From the NCBI GenBank assembly GCA_030248135.1, contig JASANC010003645.1, positions 62,001 to 126,000 of the forward strand: DNA of 64,000 nt. The letters are read 5' to 3'. Origin of the DNA: Theristus sp. LFF4_11 (taxonomy: Eukaryota > Nematoda > Chromadorea > Monhysterida > Xyalidae). Numbering within the stretch: position 1 is the first letter of the stretch; every line of letters starts with the position of its first letter. A program made the translations under genes and the position numbers. The notes under the pieces were generated by a model. That model saw only the letters and a list, made by a program, of their open reading frames with translations, was not told the origin of the DNA and searched no databases. Shown here piece after piece: positions 36,801 through 49,691 of this stretch.

Positions 36801-38362
36801 GTACCGCAATGCAGTTTAGTTTCCGAAAGCGAATTGGTTATTGGTGGTCGTTTCTGTTGATCGCCGCGACTACGGAAAGGTGTTGCACTGATAACGGTGA
36901 AACATTCGGTCAGAGACCTGGCGTGGCTGACGCTAAGTTGATGCGACACCGTTCCGCAGAGGCGGCAAGCAAGAACAACATCGCCTGTCATATCACATAT
37001 ATATGGTATAAAAACGTCAATGAGTCTAAATGGACCATCATGTTTTTAGTCTAGATTGCATGATTGTTCGCGTTGTTCTGTGCTCTTTCCCAACCAACTC
37101 TCGTGTCTATTTCCAGCCCACTCCTCTGTTCGAGCAGACCAATCGAGCGCCGACAGCACCCTCGAGCGTCCGTCGACCGATTTCGACTCGCTCGCGCAGG
37201 GACTGGTCGATGCGGCCATGGACGAGGTCGGCGCGGTCAACGTCGACATGGTGCACGTCGAGGAGCAGGTCGGCGCTGGGAAGGCGCGGTCATTGGCTGC
37301 GTTTGAAGTTGGGAGCTCTGGGGGGCTGTTGTTATTGTTTGTGGCACTAAGACGCCCAGTTGGGGGGGGTGGGGGAGACGCCGCGGTGAAGCGAATGCCG
37401 TTTAGCATCTGTAGGGTGGTTTTGTGGTATAGCATGGGTTTTGTTTTTTTGCAAACTTCCGTTCTCATTTCCAGTTGCCCGCATCGCCGTCGCAAATGGG
37501 CCAAAGCTTCTACGACTCTGACGATGTTCGTCGAATAGTGGGTGACAACGATGATGAGCAGAGTGACAGTGAAATGGCACAACAGTTGCAGGATGACACT
37601 GTGGCGGAGGCGGGCGAACTAGGTGCACAGGGTGTTGATCGTTTGTTTCTTTGTTTCATTCGATTTCGCTGTTTGGTTCTGACTTCTGACGTTCGAACTT
37701 CGGTTTGGTCTCGTTAGGGCCAGCAGCGCAGCGACTCAGACAGCGTCTGCCGTTTGCGCAAATGACGCACGCACTCACTTGTGTTTGTATTTGTACTGTT
37801 GTTGTTTGTTGTTTGTTGCCCCTTTTATCCTTACCCAACGCCCTTGGGGAAAGGCAGTGTATTTGTATTTGTACTCTCGCAGTTCACTGGTATTTGAGTA
37901 CTGAACACGAATGATCATCATGCATTCTGGCCAATCGACTCCACGAATCAGATGCCCTTCTCATGCCCCCTGTTGTTTTGCAGCGCCACAACAGGCCCAA
38001 GAGCAAGTGAACAGCGCTGACGACCGCAGCAGTCGCAACGTGCAACACGACGGGCACTCTCGCTCGGCGGACAGTCAGACAGTCAGACACACAGATCGAG
38101 CAGCGCAGCGTCACCGCCAGCGCGCCAGCAATTGGGCGTCAGAGTTCGGCGGCAATTCCAACAGCAACAACGAGCGGCACCGTCACTTTGGCGCAGGCTG
38201 CGGTGCGCCGCCCGTGGACGACTTCATGCGCATGGTACGTCAGCGGACGCACCGCAAACTGGCAGAGGCGATGGCGCGCGAGCACGGGAGCAGCTGCAGC
38301 AACAGCAATGACAACACGAGTGCGTCTGAGTCGAACTGCAGCGTCATGGATCACTCGTATGC

Positions 38363-38394
<32 letters not shown>

Positions 38395-41300
38395 GCAACA
38401 ACAGCAACAGTCCGTCTACTGAGCGGCGACCTGCTGCGCGAGCGAGGAAAGCGTACTCGCCGCCGTTGCCGCGTCCGTTCACGGAGCTGTGTCGTAATCT
38501 GCGTCACCTGGTCATGTACGGCCATGGCTTCCCGCATCAGTTGCATCGCACGCAGCGACTGGTGCAGGAGACGGACGCACAGGACTTTGTGCGCAGGGTG
38601 TTGACGCCGTTGCAGGTGCGTGCGGTTGCTGGTGGGCACGTGGTGGAGGTGCAATGGGCATTACAGATGGTGATTTGGTGATTGAGTTTGTGTGGAGTTG
38701 GAGCAGGACCATTGGTTACACAATTCACTATGAAGTTCAGCATGCTGCCATACTCAGACACAATCAGGCAGATCAGTTTGTTCGCTTCAAACGTTTGCCT
38801 GTTTAGTAAGCCAGTGCAGTTCAGACTCACATTTTTTAAATCGCTCTTTTGTCATAGCAGAGTTTTCAGGCACACCAAACCCCGTTTTCATTCGCAGAGC
38901 CTGCTCGTGCTGGATCTGTCCAACTGGACCGGACTCGAAGATCTGCGTGCGCTGCGTGTCGTCTCGCATTCACTGAGCAGACTCGTGCTATACGACGTGC
39001 CCGACCTGTACATGGCGCTGGAAACGCTGTGCGACTTGAATAAACTGACGTCAGTGGGGTTTTCGTGTTTCACAGAAACAGACTGATTGGCTGGGTGATT
39101 GAATTGGCCTTCCGCGATTGGTCGTCGATAAGATGTGTGTGTCTCGTCTCGTTTAGCCGACGAACTTTGGTTTTCTTATTGCTTTCAGCCACTTGGACAT
39201 CTCGCAGTCAAGCCGCGAAACCGGCACCTATCCGAAACCGGTGACGCAACTGTGGAAACTTGTCTCAAACCTGCGTCGCCTGACGCATCTTGATATATCG
39301 TCGACCAACTTAGCCGCTGCGCCATCGGACGGCGACAGACAGCCGAAATCGGGGTGCGTTTGGTTTGGTTGCGACGTTCGGCGTTTGAGGAAGTTTTTAT
39401 GTTCTTCAGCGCTTTTTTATTTATCACATGAGGCATCTGTGATCTATTGGGAAACACCAAATTCAGTGCACCCTGATCGGTTTGTTCTGCACAAAATGTG
39501 TTTTTTTCAGTCTAACCGAAGACAGTCCAGCGATCACGAGCGATATCGTCGGGTTACGACCGCTCGCAAGACGACTGGAGTTTCTCGGCTTGTTCAACTG
39601 TGATAATGCGTCACACTACAATGAACTGCCTGCTGACGCGGTCAGTGACAGTGGAGTGGAGTTGAAGCAACAACTGAGTGAGGTTTAGGTGAACTGGAGA
39701 ACAACAGATGCAACAATGAGTGAGAGATCACAGATCATATCATGGTGGATTGCAGTGATTGGCCAACAGCATCTCAAAGAGAATCATGACCCGTAATGTT
39801 GTATCGTGCTGCTACTTTCACCAATCAGCGTATCCACAGCTGTACTCACGCGTCCATTGAACTATCCACTCAACCATTTGCTGCCATTCGTTTCATTTGC
39901 AAATGCCCGTTTCGTCTCAGATCACCGGTGACGCGAACGAGGCTCAGCTGATCCTGGCGCTGCAGACGTACGCCGAGCGTCGCGCGCTCCTGCAGCACGT
40001 GCTCAACGAGACCTACCAGCTGTATCGGTTCGGCAACAGTCAGGCGCAGTACACGCTCGCGTTGCACTTGATCATTGATGTGAGAATATGTTCTTTTATT
40101 TTAGTCCCGAGCCCGATGCGCATAGAAAGGTAAACAGTTTCAAGCATGACGCGGGAACTCAAAATTCGCAAAGTGATCCGAGTCCCTAAATAGAGCAGAG
40201 TGACCTGGGCGATTTTGATTGCCGCATGTAGATTGAAACTAGGTTCCTTTCTACGTCTGCACGCGCATTCAATCGCAGAACCTAAAAAAATAAAAAAAGT
40301 TGCTTTGCTAGCGTCACTGTACCACTGTGAACTGAAACAGTGTGCATGACAAATCTGAAGCGGCATGGAAAATATGGTGTTCATTGGAATTTTTTTTGGT
40401 GATTTCTTTCCATTCATCCATGATGCACTGCCAGGCGATGCACCGCCACTTGGACGACAGCACGCTGCAGATCGCCGCCAGCGCCAGTCTGTTCTACATT
40501 TTCCGTCAGGTGGAAATGAACTCGATCACGAAACGCAGAGTCATCAAGGCGCTTTTGTCCGGTCGGTATTGCATTGGAATTTGTCTGTCTGGTTTCAAAA
40601 AAGGACCACGCTCAATGAACTCCTAGTCGGAAGACAGTACATTCGGTTGCAGTAATGTGGCACATCTACAAACAAGAAACGAGCACACACGCACACGTAC
40701 GATGTTACGACAGCGCGTATGTGTGTGGGTGTGCTCTGTTGTGACTGTGCAACACTGTTATGCAATATACTGCACTGTTTCAAAGAGCAGCAGAGCAGCA
40801 CACACACTACACAACTCGCAGTCTTTCGTCCGGCCACATTCAGGCATCGAGCACCACATCGACGAGCAGGTGATGGTGCGCAACTGCTGCCTGTCGCTGT
40901 GCCAGTTCAACATCCCCGACGAGATCCTGTTCGACTACGAGCGTGCTGCGCGTCTGCTGGTTGCAGCACTGGAGCGGCACACGAACGACGTGATGACGCA
41001 GCGCATCGCCGTCTTCCTGTTGAACTCGATGGCGTGCCACGTCGACGGCTACCAGAAAGTGCTCGTCGGAAATATGCGCGCCATCGAGGTAGGCGTGAAA
41101 TGGGCAGCATTCAGCTGAAAGTTTCGCCGACTGTAAATGGTTAGCGCAGAATAGGCAATCATGAGTGCTTCAACAGTGGAACGCTTTCGGTTGGCCTGAT
41201 TTGTTGGATGCATTCGTATTATGGGGCTGTTTTAGTTAGTAAGCCAGAATTCGACTGCAGTGAACGTTGCTGGCCCAAGTGGCTACTGACTCATATGAAA

Positions 41301-43803
41301 GGTGTCAGTTGATCGGTGACTGATTCATCTTATCTACTTGATGAAGTTCAAACTTAAAGTTGAGCGAGTGTCTGTTTTTTTAATCCAATACTTTTTGTTT
41401 CTTGGATTTCCTCTTGTTTCCATGGACTCCTATTGCAGGTTATTTTGGCGCAAATCGAACGGAAACATTCAGCGAACGTGTGCGATGACGTCATGGAGGT
41501 CGGATGGAGCTTTCTATGGAACATAACTGGTGAGAACAGGCGAAACAGGCCTTTTCAAAAGGTTTAAAGAAAACAAATGTCTGGGCATTTGCAACGTTTC
41601 AACCAGTTTCAGACGAAACACCCGAAAACTGCGATCGATTCATTATGGGCGGCGGACTGGAGTTGTTCTTGAAATGCTATAAGGTCTGATGACTGAAAGT
41701 TTTACTTAAATGACTTGAAATTCTGTACTGCATAAGAAGTTTTTAAACCCAAAATAAGAAGTTTTGTGTAATGAGCTATTCAATGATAACCCGCATTAAA
41801 TAGACATCGGGTTTATTATTATTTTTATTTAATTTCTATTTTTTAGTCCTTTTCGCATAAGAAGAAGCTGTGCCGAAACATGACTGGCTTAATGGTTTGT
41901 TACGTCGCTCGGTGACTGCATAGTTTTCATTGACAACGTTTTCGTTTTTGTTCAGTTTCTTTGGTTTCATGTGTTTTCTGTTTTTAATAAAAAAATGGAA
42001 CCCCGAAACAATCATCGTTGGTTGATGACTCACAACTCTGTTAAGCCAGTCATATTTCGATTCGGCCACTGCGCTACTAGCTGACTAGAATTTAGCTACT
42101 AATGAAAAATCTAAAAAAAAACTTTTTTTGTCCACCTTGTCCCTTTGCAGAAATTCACGCAACAACAAGAGCTAGTGCGAAATATGATGGGCTTAATCGT
42201 GAGTTCCAGCCAATAGCTTTCTTCAGTGCTTCTGTTTCAGCTAATGGTAAAAAGTTCACATGGCAAAATTATTTCAGGGTAATATTGCCGAAGTGAAGAT
42301 GCTTCGACCACAGCTGGTGAAGACGGAATATATAGAAATCTTCTGGTGTGTAAATATTTTTTAAATTGTTGTTTGAAATAGTTTGCGGACTGGTCACATT
42401 GTCCCTCTTCAACTAATCAGTGAACTCTGTACAAAAGTGCAGCAGACAGTCGTCAATATTGAAGTGCTGTATACAAAGGGTGCCAAATTGGTTGATTGGT
42501 TGATTCAATTCGAGTCAACTGATTGCTTGATGGCAACCGCGTTGCGTAGCCGCTTGATCTGTCTGTCTGTGTCGTGTTACCCCATTGCACCTTGCATTCT
42601 GTTGTGCGCACTTCAGCGCCCTGTTGGACAACATGACCGATGGCATCGAGATCAGCTACAACAGCGCCGGCGTGTTGGCGCACATCTTAGGCGACGGCAG
42701 TCACGCGTGGACCATCGAGCAGCCGACTCGCCAGCACGTGCAGCAGCTGGTCATGAAGGTCGGGCGCTGCTTGGTGTTGGTGGGCCTGCTTGAAACGCAC
42801 CGGCCTCAACACTGGTGGTAGCCTGGTGGTAGTGCGTTCGACTCTTGTCTGTGCGTTCGGGGGATCGAGCCCCGCCGTTAGTCATTTAATGACAGAGAAC
42901 ACTCGATGGGCGCCCTATTCGACGGCGTTCTGTACGCTTCTCTGGGTTAGCCCTGGCTAAAACATCGCCTAACATTGCAACAAACAAACAAACGGTGCAT
43001 TCGCTCATAAATGCAGTAATATTGTGCACAGTTACAACACACACGCACACATGCACAGCGTTTCTCTTTCTGTCCCGGTGTCCGTTTCGTATGACCACGA
43101 ATCGCGTCCATTTGTCCACACACCAGGATGGGCTAAACAAGCCATGCACACACAGGTGACGTTGACCTGGAACATCGAGTCTCAGCGGTTCATCAATTAT
43201 CGTTCGTTCGGCCCGATTTTGCGTCTTTTGGAGTTGCGTGATTCGCCGGCCAGTCAACGGTGGGCGATCTGGGCGCTCGCAAATTTGACACACACCGATG
43301 GTGCGTGGAGGTGGCACGGTTTTTAGGTGTATGTCTATGTCAGGTGAACAGAAATGCGATCAATTTGCTGAAATTCACTTTCTCAACAAGTCATTTTGTT
43401 GTTCCTGTTCCAGGGGATAAATACTGTCCGTACGTTGTGAATGAGAACGGACTGGAATTGGTGGAGGCGTTGACATCAGAAGTGGTCGACGACGAACAAA
43501 TCAAACAGTGGGCCAACATTGTGCTGAAGAATATCAAAACTTGGTCAGTCGTCGTGTTGTGTTGTCTCGTTTGTCACAACTGTAAAACTTTCGTCTGTAA
43601 TCAGCTGATTTACTGCTGCTGAACAGGACTCACTAATGATCCAAGTAGCTCGAAGTAGCCAATCACCGCTGGAGTTTCAATTGCCAAAATGGTAATGTGT
43701 ATCTTTCAGTTTTGCAGCTTAAAACTGTGGTGGTTTTCTCTGTTGCAGGCGGGACAAACCAAAAAGTATGGCGAAAACCAATGCGAAAGAAAGTGCAAAA
43801 TAA
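33845..43803 (+). CDS. ZER1: ZER1-type CUL2 E3 substrate receptor (LRR and ARM repeats)
   Basis: The ZYG11/ZER1 family recruits Gly/N-degron substrates to CUL2-Elongin ubiquitin ligases. Exons: 33845-34016, 34456-34638, 35005-35268, 35359-35385, 35988-36143, 36370-36679, 37117-37268, 37475-37631, 37984-38614, 38898-39049, 39189-39353, 39511-39640, 39921-40079, 40435-40561, 40844-41088, 41439-41529, 41613-41683, 42151-42198, 42278-42345, 42617-42758, 43156-43300, 43414-43543, 43749-43803. LRRs are seen in exons 3 and 9-12 (LVLDLSNWTGLEDL, THLDISSTNL, LEFLGLFNC). The ARM half follows human ZER1 nearly block for block: RNCCLSLCQFNIP, WNITDETPENCDRF, RNMMGLIGNIAEV, ADGIE-like TDGIEISYN, INYRSFGPILRLL, WAIWALANL, DKYCPYVV. 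Between LRR segments lie exons rich in acidic, Gln, Asn and Ser residues (exons 5-9) with no counterpart in human ZER1. Exon 4 (27 bases) and the 5' boundary are least certain. ATG at 33845 is the first in frame. Confidence 0.88.
35386..35987 (+). other. ZER1 intron with coding-like, Cys/His-rich sequence
   Basis: In the chosen model this is intron 4, but from about 35496 to 35985 the sequence is GC-rich with a long frame (e.g. HANLWRPAPCRKCQQPVV) broken by one TGA near 35566. It meets the next exon in a different frame. It could be an additional exon carrying a sequencing frameshift, an alternative exon, or decayed coding DNA. Confidence 0.35.
36144..36241. mobile_element. Short MITE forming a ZER1 splice donor
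   Basis: TACAGTCAAACTGTAAA at 36145 and TTTACAGTTCGACTGTA ending 36241 are inverted repeats (16 of 17 match) bounded by TA. The element begins one base after the end of exon 35988-36143, so the donor CAG|GTACAG consists of one host G plus the TA target and the MITE end. Confidence 0.6.
40082..40305 (+). repeat. Dispersed repeat copy 2 (ZER1 intron)
   Basis: It aligns with 30355-30570 in the same orientation, with shared blocks TTCTTTTATTTTAG, GGTAAACAGTTTCAAGCATG, CTGGGCGATTTTGATTGCC and CCTTTCTACGTCTGCA. There is no coding capacity. Confidence 0.6.
42816..42993 (+). mobile_element. tRNA-derived SINE
   Basis: In the ZER1 intron after exon 42617-42758. TAGCCTGGTGGTAGTGCG resembles a pol III A box, and about 40 bases on, GGGGATCGAGCCCC resembles a B box (GGTTCGANTCC class). 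A tRNA-unrelated body of about 110 bases follows, ending in an ACAAACAAACAAAC tail. The head does not fold into an intact tRNA, so a SINE is preferred to a functional tRNA gene. Confidence 0.65.
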
Positions 43804-44823
43804 TAAGTACGCAGAGAAGTAAGCCAAAGACGTCAAATTTCTGCAGAAAAAAAATTCATTTGCTTTTATGATCGATTTTTTATTCAAACTATTTTAAATT
43901 TTGCCGATAATATGCGATTTTTGATCATTATCGTTTTTATATTTGATGTAAAGTGAGCTTTTGTTGTGGCTTTTACTTTGACATATTTTTCTATGTGTTT
44001 CGTGGCGTTTGAAGTTTTCGGTGAAACAAAGTTTTATCTGTAGATTACTTTTGGTGATTTTTGTTTTTTGTTTAGGTTTTCATTAACCAGCGCGTTGTGT
44101 GTGTCTCGCAGCTCGGTTCAAGTTTTCAGTTTTTGTTTACTTCTTCGCTTTGTTTTTACTTTCCGCTTTTCACCTTCGCTTTCTACCGTTTTTTTCGTTT
44201 CTACTGCTTCCTGTCAGTATCGGAATTTCTACAGAAGTTCAGTTCAAAATCTTTTCGTATATTTTTCGTTTATTTTTTGACAAATAATGAGGACTACACT
44301 TTGTCATGAATTCATGGTAAAACAAATGTTTTGGTTATTGGCCAAGCCTTTGTGTATTTTTTTATTTTGCCAGTATGGATCCCTGCGATCTAAACCTTGT
44401 TTGCTATACAAGTTTTCGCTGTGATATGGAATCGAATGAAGTTTTATTGGCATATTACTTTTCAGAAGCTAATTAATGCGTCCCGCCCTTCATTTTTGAC
44501 ACATGGTGAGACAAGAAACTGGAGATTGGTGTTCGTTTCACTCGTGTCAACCTTTAACTTATTGGTTTATTTGTTTTTTAGCACCAAACAAATGTCTACC
44601 TGTAGATGTACAGTTTTATCAATTCATGTTTATTGTACCACCGGAAATATCTTGCTGCGTAACAAAGTGAAGTGTAAATTTCCAAAAAAATATCAAAACT
44701 CTTCAAAAGTGAAACAGTGAAAAGAAGACGGAATTAACTGTTTCATGAATGATTGAAGGCTTCCGCCGTAACCGATATCAGCGTGTTGATCAAACCACGG
44801 ACTGTTACGCTCGCTAAAACTGT
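43804..44823. other. Spacer between ZER1 and cytochrome b561 copy A
   Basis: A/T-rich with T-rich tracts around 44060-44290 that give Phe/Ser-rich chance frames. The two flanking genes converge here, so both 3' untranslated regions are presumably included. No exon, RNA or repeat is supported. Confidence 0.4.
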
Positions 44824-46663
44824 TCAATAATCTTGCGGTCTGCGGAATTTGTAGGTGCCCAGGATCAACAGTGTGCTAGCGGCGTGCACCACCATCAGCA
44901 GCACAGAGCAGTTGACCATCAGTTTCGTTCGACAGAATGGCTTGCCGGGGGGGCATCTGGAATTCTGGCGGGATAATCGTGAACGAAGTTTGTCATTGCT
45001 GCTCAGAAATAATGCCGGGCCACCAACCAGGCCGTTCACTCATTGGTGTACGAAATACAGTACTGTGTTGCACCATTGACCATTTGTACAGCGACTGTGC
45101 AAAACGTTATTCACACGCACGGCACGCTGATTGGCTGCACCAAGTGCTACGGCATTCGGCCAATCACAGCATTGCGAAATCAACATGTGCTGCCAATCAG
45201 CTTGTACATACAATCACAAATCGTGTTGTTGGTAATTGGTATTACAAAGTGCTATGTCGCACGTTCGGTAAACGCATACCGACACTGTACAACGTTCTAT
45301 GTGTCACCTGAAACACGCTGAGTGTCCCAACTCATGTCCTGTCCTTCAAAAAAGTTGCTCGCAATGCCGAGTAACTAGCCGGCGGTTGTTCTAGTTTTTC
45401 CCATCGATTTTAGCATTCTTAGCAACTTTATTTCCTAGACACGCGGCGGGACAGAACACGGGACGCGAGTTGGGACATATTTTTCTAGCGTGACACGGTG
45501 TTGAGTTCAAATTTCGCCAGTACTCTATATTCAACGACTCCATGCACAAGTAGCCAATGATCTGCACTGTGGTCAGCATGAAGATCGTGGCGCCAACCAG
45601 TCGATGCAACGTGAGCACACGCTGGCGGAAACGCAGCGGACACCACGGATTCAGGAAAGTCACCAGACCGGCGACGTACTGCAAAAGGCCGGTGCACGCA
45701 AGTGTGAGCGAACGGACGTGTTCATTCAAGTCATCTGACTCAATGTGCAGTAGGTTTCTTTCCCAACCGGTTTTCTACGGAAAACCTCGTGATGCTTTGC
45801 AATGCAATGCACCCATCAGCTCGTTTTTGCAACAAAAAAAACAATTAAGTTTGCGTCGATATTGGTAATACATTTTTGTTTTGGTGAGCCAACGTTTGAA
45901 CAAAGCGTTTTCATTATTACACAAACAGGTAATAACGGGCCGGACCGTACGGCTTCATATTTTCAAAAAAGTACATGTACGGTGGTGGTGGTGGTCCTCC
46001 TTTTTAACACATGAGGGTCTATGGTTCTACCAAACTAAGTATTTCAATTCCATGTTACCTGGACGACATAGAGCGTCAGCGCGGACAGTCCAATCCAAGA
46101 GTGTGCCGTGGTGAAGTGTTTCGAGTTGTAGTCGTTCTTCCACTTCTCTATTGCACCAAACGCCGTCCACGCGAACACAAGTGCGCAACTGTGCAACAGC
46201 GCGTGCGCCAGTTTCACGTGCAATTTGCGTTGTTTCGGGAGCACTCGATAGACGATGACGGCTGAAATGACGAAAGGTGCAGTCGCGGTTGCGTGGATAA
46301 ATGGCCAAACCCGAGAAATCTGGTTAACCGGCCAATTGGTAATTCTTGCTGAAGATCTGAAGAATCTGGTCAACCGCCCAATCGTTTACCCTGAACACCC
46401 GAGAAATCTGCTGAATTGACATAAATCAAAATAGCAAGCTATTCCAACAGTCACACACCGGCGCCCTGTAGAATAACGAACGCCATGGGCATGAAAAATA
46501 CATGGTAGCGAAACGGCTGCGTCGCCCAACTGAATCCTTTGTTGTTTCCGGTGGCTCCTTGCCAAACACCAACGAGAATCACGATGGAAATTGCGGATAG
46601 TTGAGATAAAATTGCCAGAATGTACAGCAGCAGATTTTTAGGCAGACGCTCGGTTAAAGCCAT
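44824..46663 (-). CDS. Cytochrome b561 family protein, copy A
   Basis: Di-heme transmembrane ascorbate-linked electron carrier, probably in endomembrane or plasma membrane. Four exons (minus strand): 46459-46663 (ATG at 46661-46663), 46059-46261, 45540-45678, 44824-44956. The four heme-ligand histidines are seen in order: FRYHVFFMP, KLAHALLHSC, TTAHSWIGL and TLHRLVGAT. Six hydrophobic segments fit the family fold. The ALLHS and HSWIG contexts match human CYB561. The product ends TYKFRRPQDY. Splice positions and phases equal those of copies B and C, including the last junction, which recreates a Glu/Asp-Cys pair. The last donor is weak (GA|GTCGTT). It lies directly downstream of copy B in the same orientation. 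Confidence 0.85.
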
Positions 46664-47729
46664 CGTTTGATGCTGCGTTTCCTTCAAACATACAGTGTGT
46701 TTCTAACAAAGTAATTTTGCTGCCAGTGCACAACGACACAAATCAGATTGGTCGCATTGGAATGTGTCCAGTCTAAAAACTGATAGTACTTATCAAGCTG
46801 GTTTTTTTTTGAATTGTGAATCAACAACAACCAATGGCTGTACTTACAATTTTATCGCTGTACTGGCGGCGGACGGTCAACTTTATCATTACAGTGTTTT
46901 TTTTTTGAATTTTTGTTTCGTGTCCTAAAACGTTTTTCTTCAGAAACAGTAAACAGACATCTTGCAACAAGAAAACGTTTCACAAGCTGTTTCAGTTGCA
47001 GCTGTCACTAAGAAGAAAACTTCAACAAATTGGTTTGGTTGTACTGGCTGGTTATTCAACATTTCAGCAACAGTGGGTGGGTACTGCAGAGCAGAAATGA
47101 TAACCGAAACGATTGATGAGTAACAATTGACGAATCACTGTGCCTGATTACAGACTGTTATAAAGGTCTTATAAAACATGTTTTTATTGTGCGACATTGT
47201 GAATTTGAGCTTTTAATGCTCCACAAGTGCTGTGCTGAATTCGAAAGCTTATCATGCTAAAATATTCTTGTGTATCCTGAATCACTGCATGACTGTTGAA
47301 ACTGCCACTAAATCTGCATGTTTCCTACTAAAATGTATTTCATGCGGGTGGCCGCAATTTTAGTAGCAACTTTAGTATCAAACACATACCACTATCGTTA
47401 TTTATTGCACGTGTAGTTAGTTTAGCAACAACTTTAGTCGGAAATTTAGTAGCCTAGCCACGGTTTTTCAGCAAATCTAACGCAATCTATGATCATGACG
47501 TGTACCTGTGCGCAATTTTTCACAAGCTTTTTATGCTTTCTTCATTCAATTTCGTTTTTTTTAGTTTTTCACGGATTGCATGAAAAGTGAAAGGTTAAAA
47601 AATACAAAGTCTAAATCGAAAACTAATACAAGGCCAACAAGAATCGTTAACGGTTTCAGATTCCTTTGTATTTTGTTGATGTTGTGATTTACCTCACGTC
47701 GGATACAATCCAAATCCAATACAAGGACT
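46664..47729. other. Intergenic region between cytochrome b561 copies
   Basis: Contains the presumed promoter of copy A and the 3' flank of copy B. A/T-rich; no exon, tRNA or terminal repeat recognised. Confidence 0.4.
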
Positions 47730-49691
47730 TCACAATCGCTCCGGCCCAGCAGTTCCATTATTCACTGTCGCTTCTTGAGATCGTTGAAATCTGTTGGTGC
47801 GCAGTATTGCCAGTGTGCTTGCCACGAAAACCAGCATCAACAAAACCGTGCAATTTACCATCAATTGAGCACGACAGAACGGTGCACGATTGGTGCAACT
47901 GAAAAAAAACTCGACGTTTCTTTGCATAAATCATGCGCTCTGCAAGGCTTGGCGCAATGAAAATTTGATTTCAAAGCGTGTCCTGTCCGTTTGAGTGTTC
48001 CGCGCGGGGTCCGTATCCCTGGAATAAAAGTTGGCCCAAAGCGCCGAGTGTGGCGTTGTCACTTTTATTTCTGGAACGTCACACGGGCGGACAGGGCCCC
48101 AGTTCGGACACCTTTATACCTCCGGCGTTCCTTGGGACACAATCTTTTCTTACATACGCTAACGCAACCAGAGGGTACTGAAAGTGAAAGAAACAGCCTT
48201 GTGTAAGCTTGTGAAAAAATGGCAAAAAAGTGATCACTCTTCAAAACACAGCGCAAATTTTGTTTCAGGGAATTGAGTGACAGACGCTAGTTTTAAATGG
48301 TTCATTATTATACATGAATTGGAATACAAACGAAATCAAACAAATAAAAATTATTGCAGATAGCAAAAATTGTAAAAAAGGCCGACCCTTTGACGAGTGA
48401 CTCAGTGCACAGATATGCGACAATCTGAACGGAGCTCAGCAGAAACAGACCAATCCCGGTTACGCCATGCAACGGACGCAAACGCTCACGAAATCGTGTG
48501 GGACACCACGGATTCAGAAAGGTCAATAAGCCACCGAGATACTGAAAGGAGCGGACAGTTTGCTTAAAATTTGCTCATGTGGCTTTGCTGATTTGGAATG
48601 GGTCGGTATCCGACACTGCATGACGACACTAAGAAATCGTGGCTACTAAAAAATTTACAACAAAAGCACAACACATGAATGCAGTAACGAACGCTGTTTT
48701 GTGACACAGGCAGTATCAGATAACTGAATAGACACATCAACAAACATTCAATCATCAACAGATCCTTGAAGCAACTCATTGCCATCACCAACAAGAGCCA
48801 ACCAACTTGTTTCTCTTCTCACTTTACCTGCGCATAATAGAGCGCCAGCACGCTGATGCCCAGCCACGAGTGCGCGCTGCTGAAGTGATGAAACACGGAG
48901 CCCTTGGCCGAGTTTTTGTATTTGTACACCGCCGCAAACGCCGTGCACGCGAACGCAAGTGCGCAACTGTGCAACAGCGCGTGCGCGAGTTTCACGTGCA
49001 GTTTACGTTGGTTCGGAAGCACTCGATAGACGATGACCGCTGAAAAAGATAGACAATCATTAGAAAATGCGAGACAAATCGTGACACCGGAACCGACTGT
49101 TTAGCGACACAGTACCACGAAGAGGTTCTCTGCTGAAATGGAAGAAATGACGATCCAGGTGATTTGTGTAATAATATCAGCAGCGTACAACAATACATGT
49201 CAGTTCAGGTCAATACAACAAGTGCAATTGTTGTTGGTTCCAGAATGACAATGAACAATATCAGGAAAAATGATGAAATTTGGTGACCTCCTGGTGTACA
49301 AAGTTACTGCAACAAGAAAGTCATTATAAATTACAATAATACGCAGTCCTCACATTGAAAGGCCAAACAAGATTAACCAAATCGCAACATTTCCTTCAAG
49401 TGGTTGAACTCTAGGAATGCAGCTGTGTGAATGCGGCGAAAAGTTTTTTTGTCAACCATGAACAGCAAAAACTCACAAAACAATAAACGAAAACAAACCG
49501 GAGCCCTGCAAGAAAACAAACGCAATTGGGATGAACAAAGGATGATAACGGAACAGCTTTGTCTGCCAACTGAATCCATAATCGCCATCGTATTCGTATT
49601 GCCAAACTGCAACAATGACCACGATTGAAATTGCACAACACTGAGAAACGCCAGCCAAAATATACACCGCAATATTCGCGTGGATTTGCAT
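47730..49691 (-). CDS. Cytochrome b561 family protein, copy B
   Basis: Exons: 49499-49691 (ATG at 49689-49691), 48828-49039, 48402-48541, 47730-47898, all on the minus strand. Heme-ligand histidines: FRYHPLFIP, KLAHALLHSC, SSAHSWLGI and PLHGVTGIG. The second exon is nearly identical to that of copy A in its first half (YRVLP(K/N)QRKLHVKLAHALLHSC), so A and B are a recent tandem pair. B has a longer C-terminal tail ending NNGTAGPERL. The final donor is again GA|GTCACT. Role as for copy A: transmembrane electron transfer, donor and acceptor unknown. Confidence 0.85.

Noticed and set aside
36740..37054. Small frames on both strands in a ZER1 intron
   Set aside because: No domain, no splice support, no second signal. 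The plus-strand hydrophobic start is too weak for a signal-peptide claim.
42816..42890. Functional tRNA gene
   Set aside because: Pol III boxes are present, but the arms do not pair into a full cloverleaf and a long body with ACAA tail follows, so a SINE fits better.
44060..44290. Three overlapping Phe/Ser-rich frames
   Set aside because: Low-complexity T-rich DNA downstream of ZER1; no splice or start support.
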